This document shows positions 5,326 to 5,405 of a stretch of DNA of 5,405 nt, piece by piece; the stretch's first letter is position 1, and every line of letters begins with the position of its first letter. Position numbers and translations under genes: made by a program. The DNA is taken from contig JAGHBG010000190.1 of assembly GCA_021161105.1 (NCBI GenBank), forward strand, positions 1 through 5,405, read 5' to 3'. The notes under the pieces were generated by a model that was not told where the DNA came from, made no database searches, and saw only the letters and a list, made by a program, of their open reading frames with translations. Origin of the DNA: Thermotogaceae bacterium. Its GTDB lineage: Bacteria > Thermotogota > Thermotogae > Thermotogales > Thermotogaceae.

Positions 5326-5405
5326 AATAGATGAGTAATGTTTGTTATGTGAAATTAGCATTTAGCCAATCAAAAGAGTCAAATCTGCTCATAATGATCT
5401 AAAAC

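Larger units (their letters stand above)
4994..5405. other. A+T-rich region right of the transporter with no confident gene
   Basis: No frame of meaningful length is open on either strand. Visible elements are the candidate minus-strand promoter with the 8-base repeat, a small symmetric TGGTCACCA (5164-5172), and a 5-base-stem hairpin AGCTT-GAAG-AAGCT (5216-5229). Near the right end are the candidate plus-strand promoter and a 23-codon ORF (5331-5402) without a ribosome binding site. I see no tRNA, terminator or insertion-sequence end that I can support. Confidence 0.55.

Noticed and set aside
1..5405. CRISPR array, insertion sequence or phage defence system
   Set aside because: There are no regularly spaced repeats with spacers, no transposase or nuclease frames and no terminal inverted repeats; the genes are explained by an antiporter module and one transporter.

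Overview
The window looks like chromosomal DNA from a bacterium. All confident genes are on the minus strand, with strong GGAGG-type ribosome binding sites. Strong Shine-Dalgarno sites, the archaeal-style subunit order of the main operon and the protein sequences fit a thermophilic anaerobe such as a member of the Thermotogota. That assignment is inferred from gene style, not from a marker gene.

Positions 1-3310 hold seven tightly packed minus-strand genes for a multisubunit cation/proton antiporter module of the Mrp/Mnh type. In transcription order (right to left) they are MnhE, MnhF, MnhG, a small DUF4040/MbhD-like protein, a fused MbhE-MnhB protein, MnhC, and an MnhD/NuoN-like proton-translocating subunit that runs off the left edge. 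All six junctions are 4-base ATGA overlaps. The order E-F-G-D'-(E'B)-C-D is not that of a stand-alone Mrp antiporter (A-B-C-D-E-F-G). It matches the membrane arm of archaeal Mbh/Mbx/Mbs-type complexes, in which an Mrp-like antiporter arm is joined to a hydrogenase-like or sulfur-reductase-like module. If so, NuoB/NuoD/NuoH/NuoI-like genes should lie beyond the left edge. Such complexes oxidise reduced ferredoxin and use the energy for ion pumping; the Mrp part exchanges H+ for Na+.

Positions 3311-3847 separate the operon from the next gene. This stretch carries the operon's strong ribosome binding site, a 17-base direct repeat with a 21-base period just upstream, a TTGAC inverted repeat, a 12-base tandem repeat and one weak plus-strand ORF. 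I find no convincing terminator or RNA gene.

Positions 3848-4981 encode a 377-residue integral membrane transporter of the aspartate:alanine exchanger (AspT/YidE) family. It has a clear internal duplication and only a short central loop in place of the usual TrkA_C domains. It is more A+T-rich than the antiporter operon and is probably a separate transcription unit.

Positions 4982-5405 are very A+T-rich and hold no confident gene. They contain a plausible minus-strand promoter for the transporter and, near the right edge, a plausible plus-strand promoter pointing out of the window.
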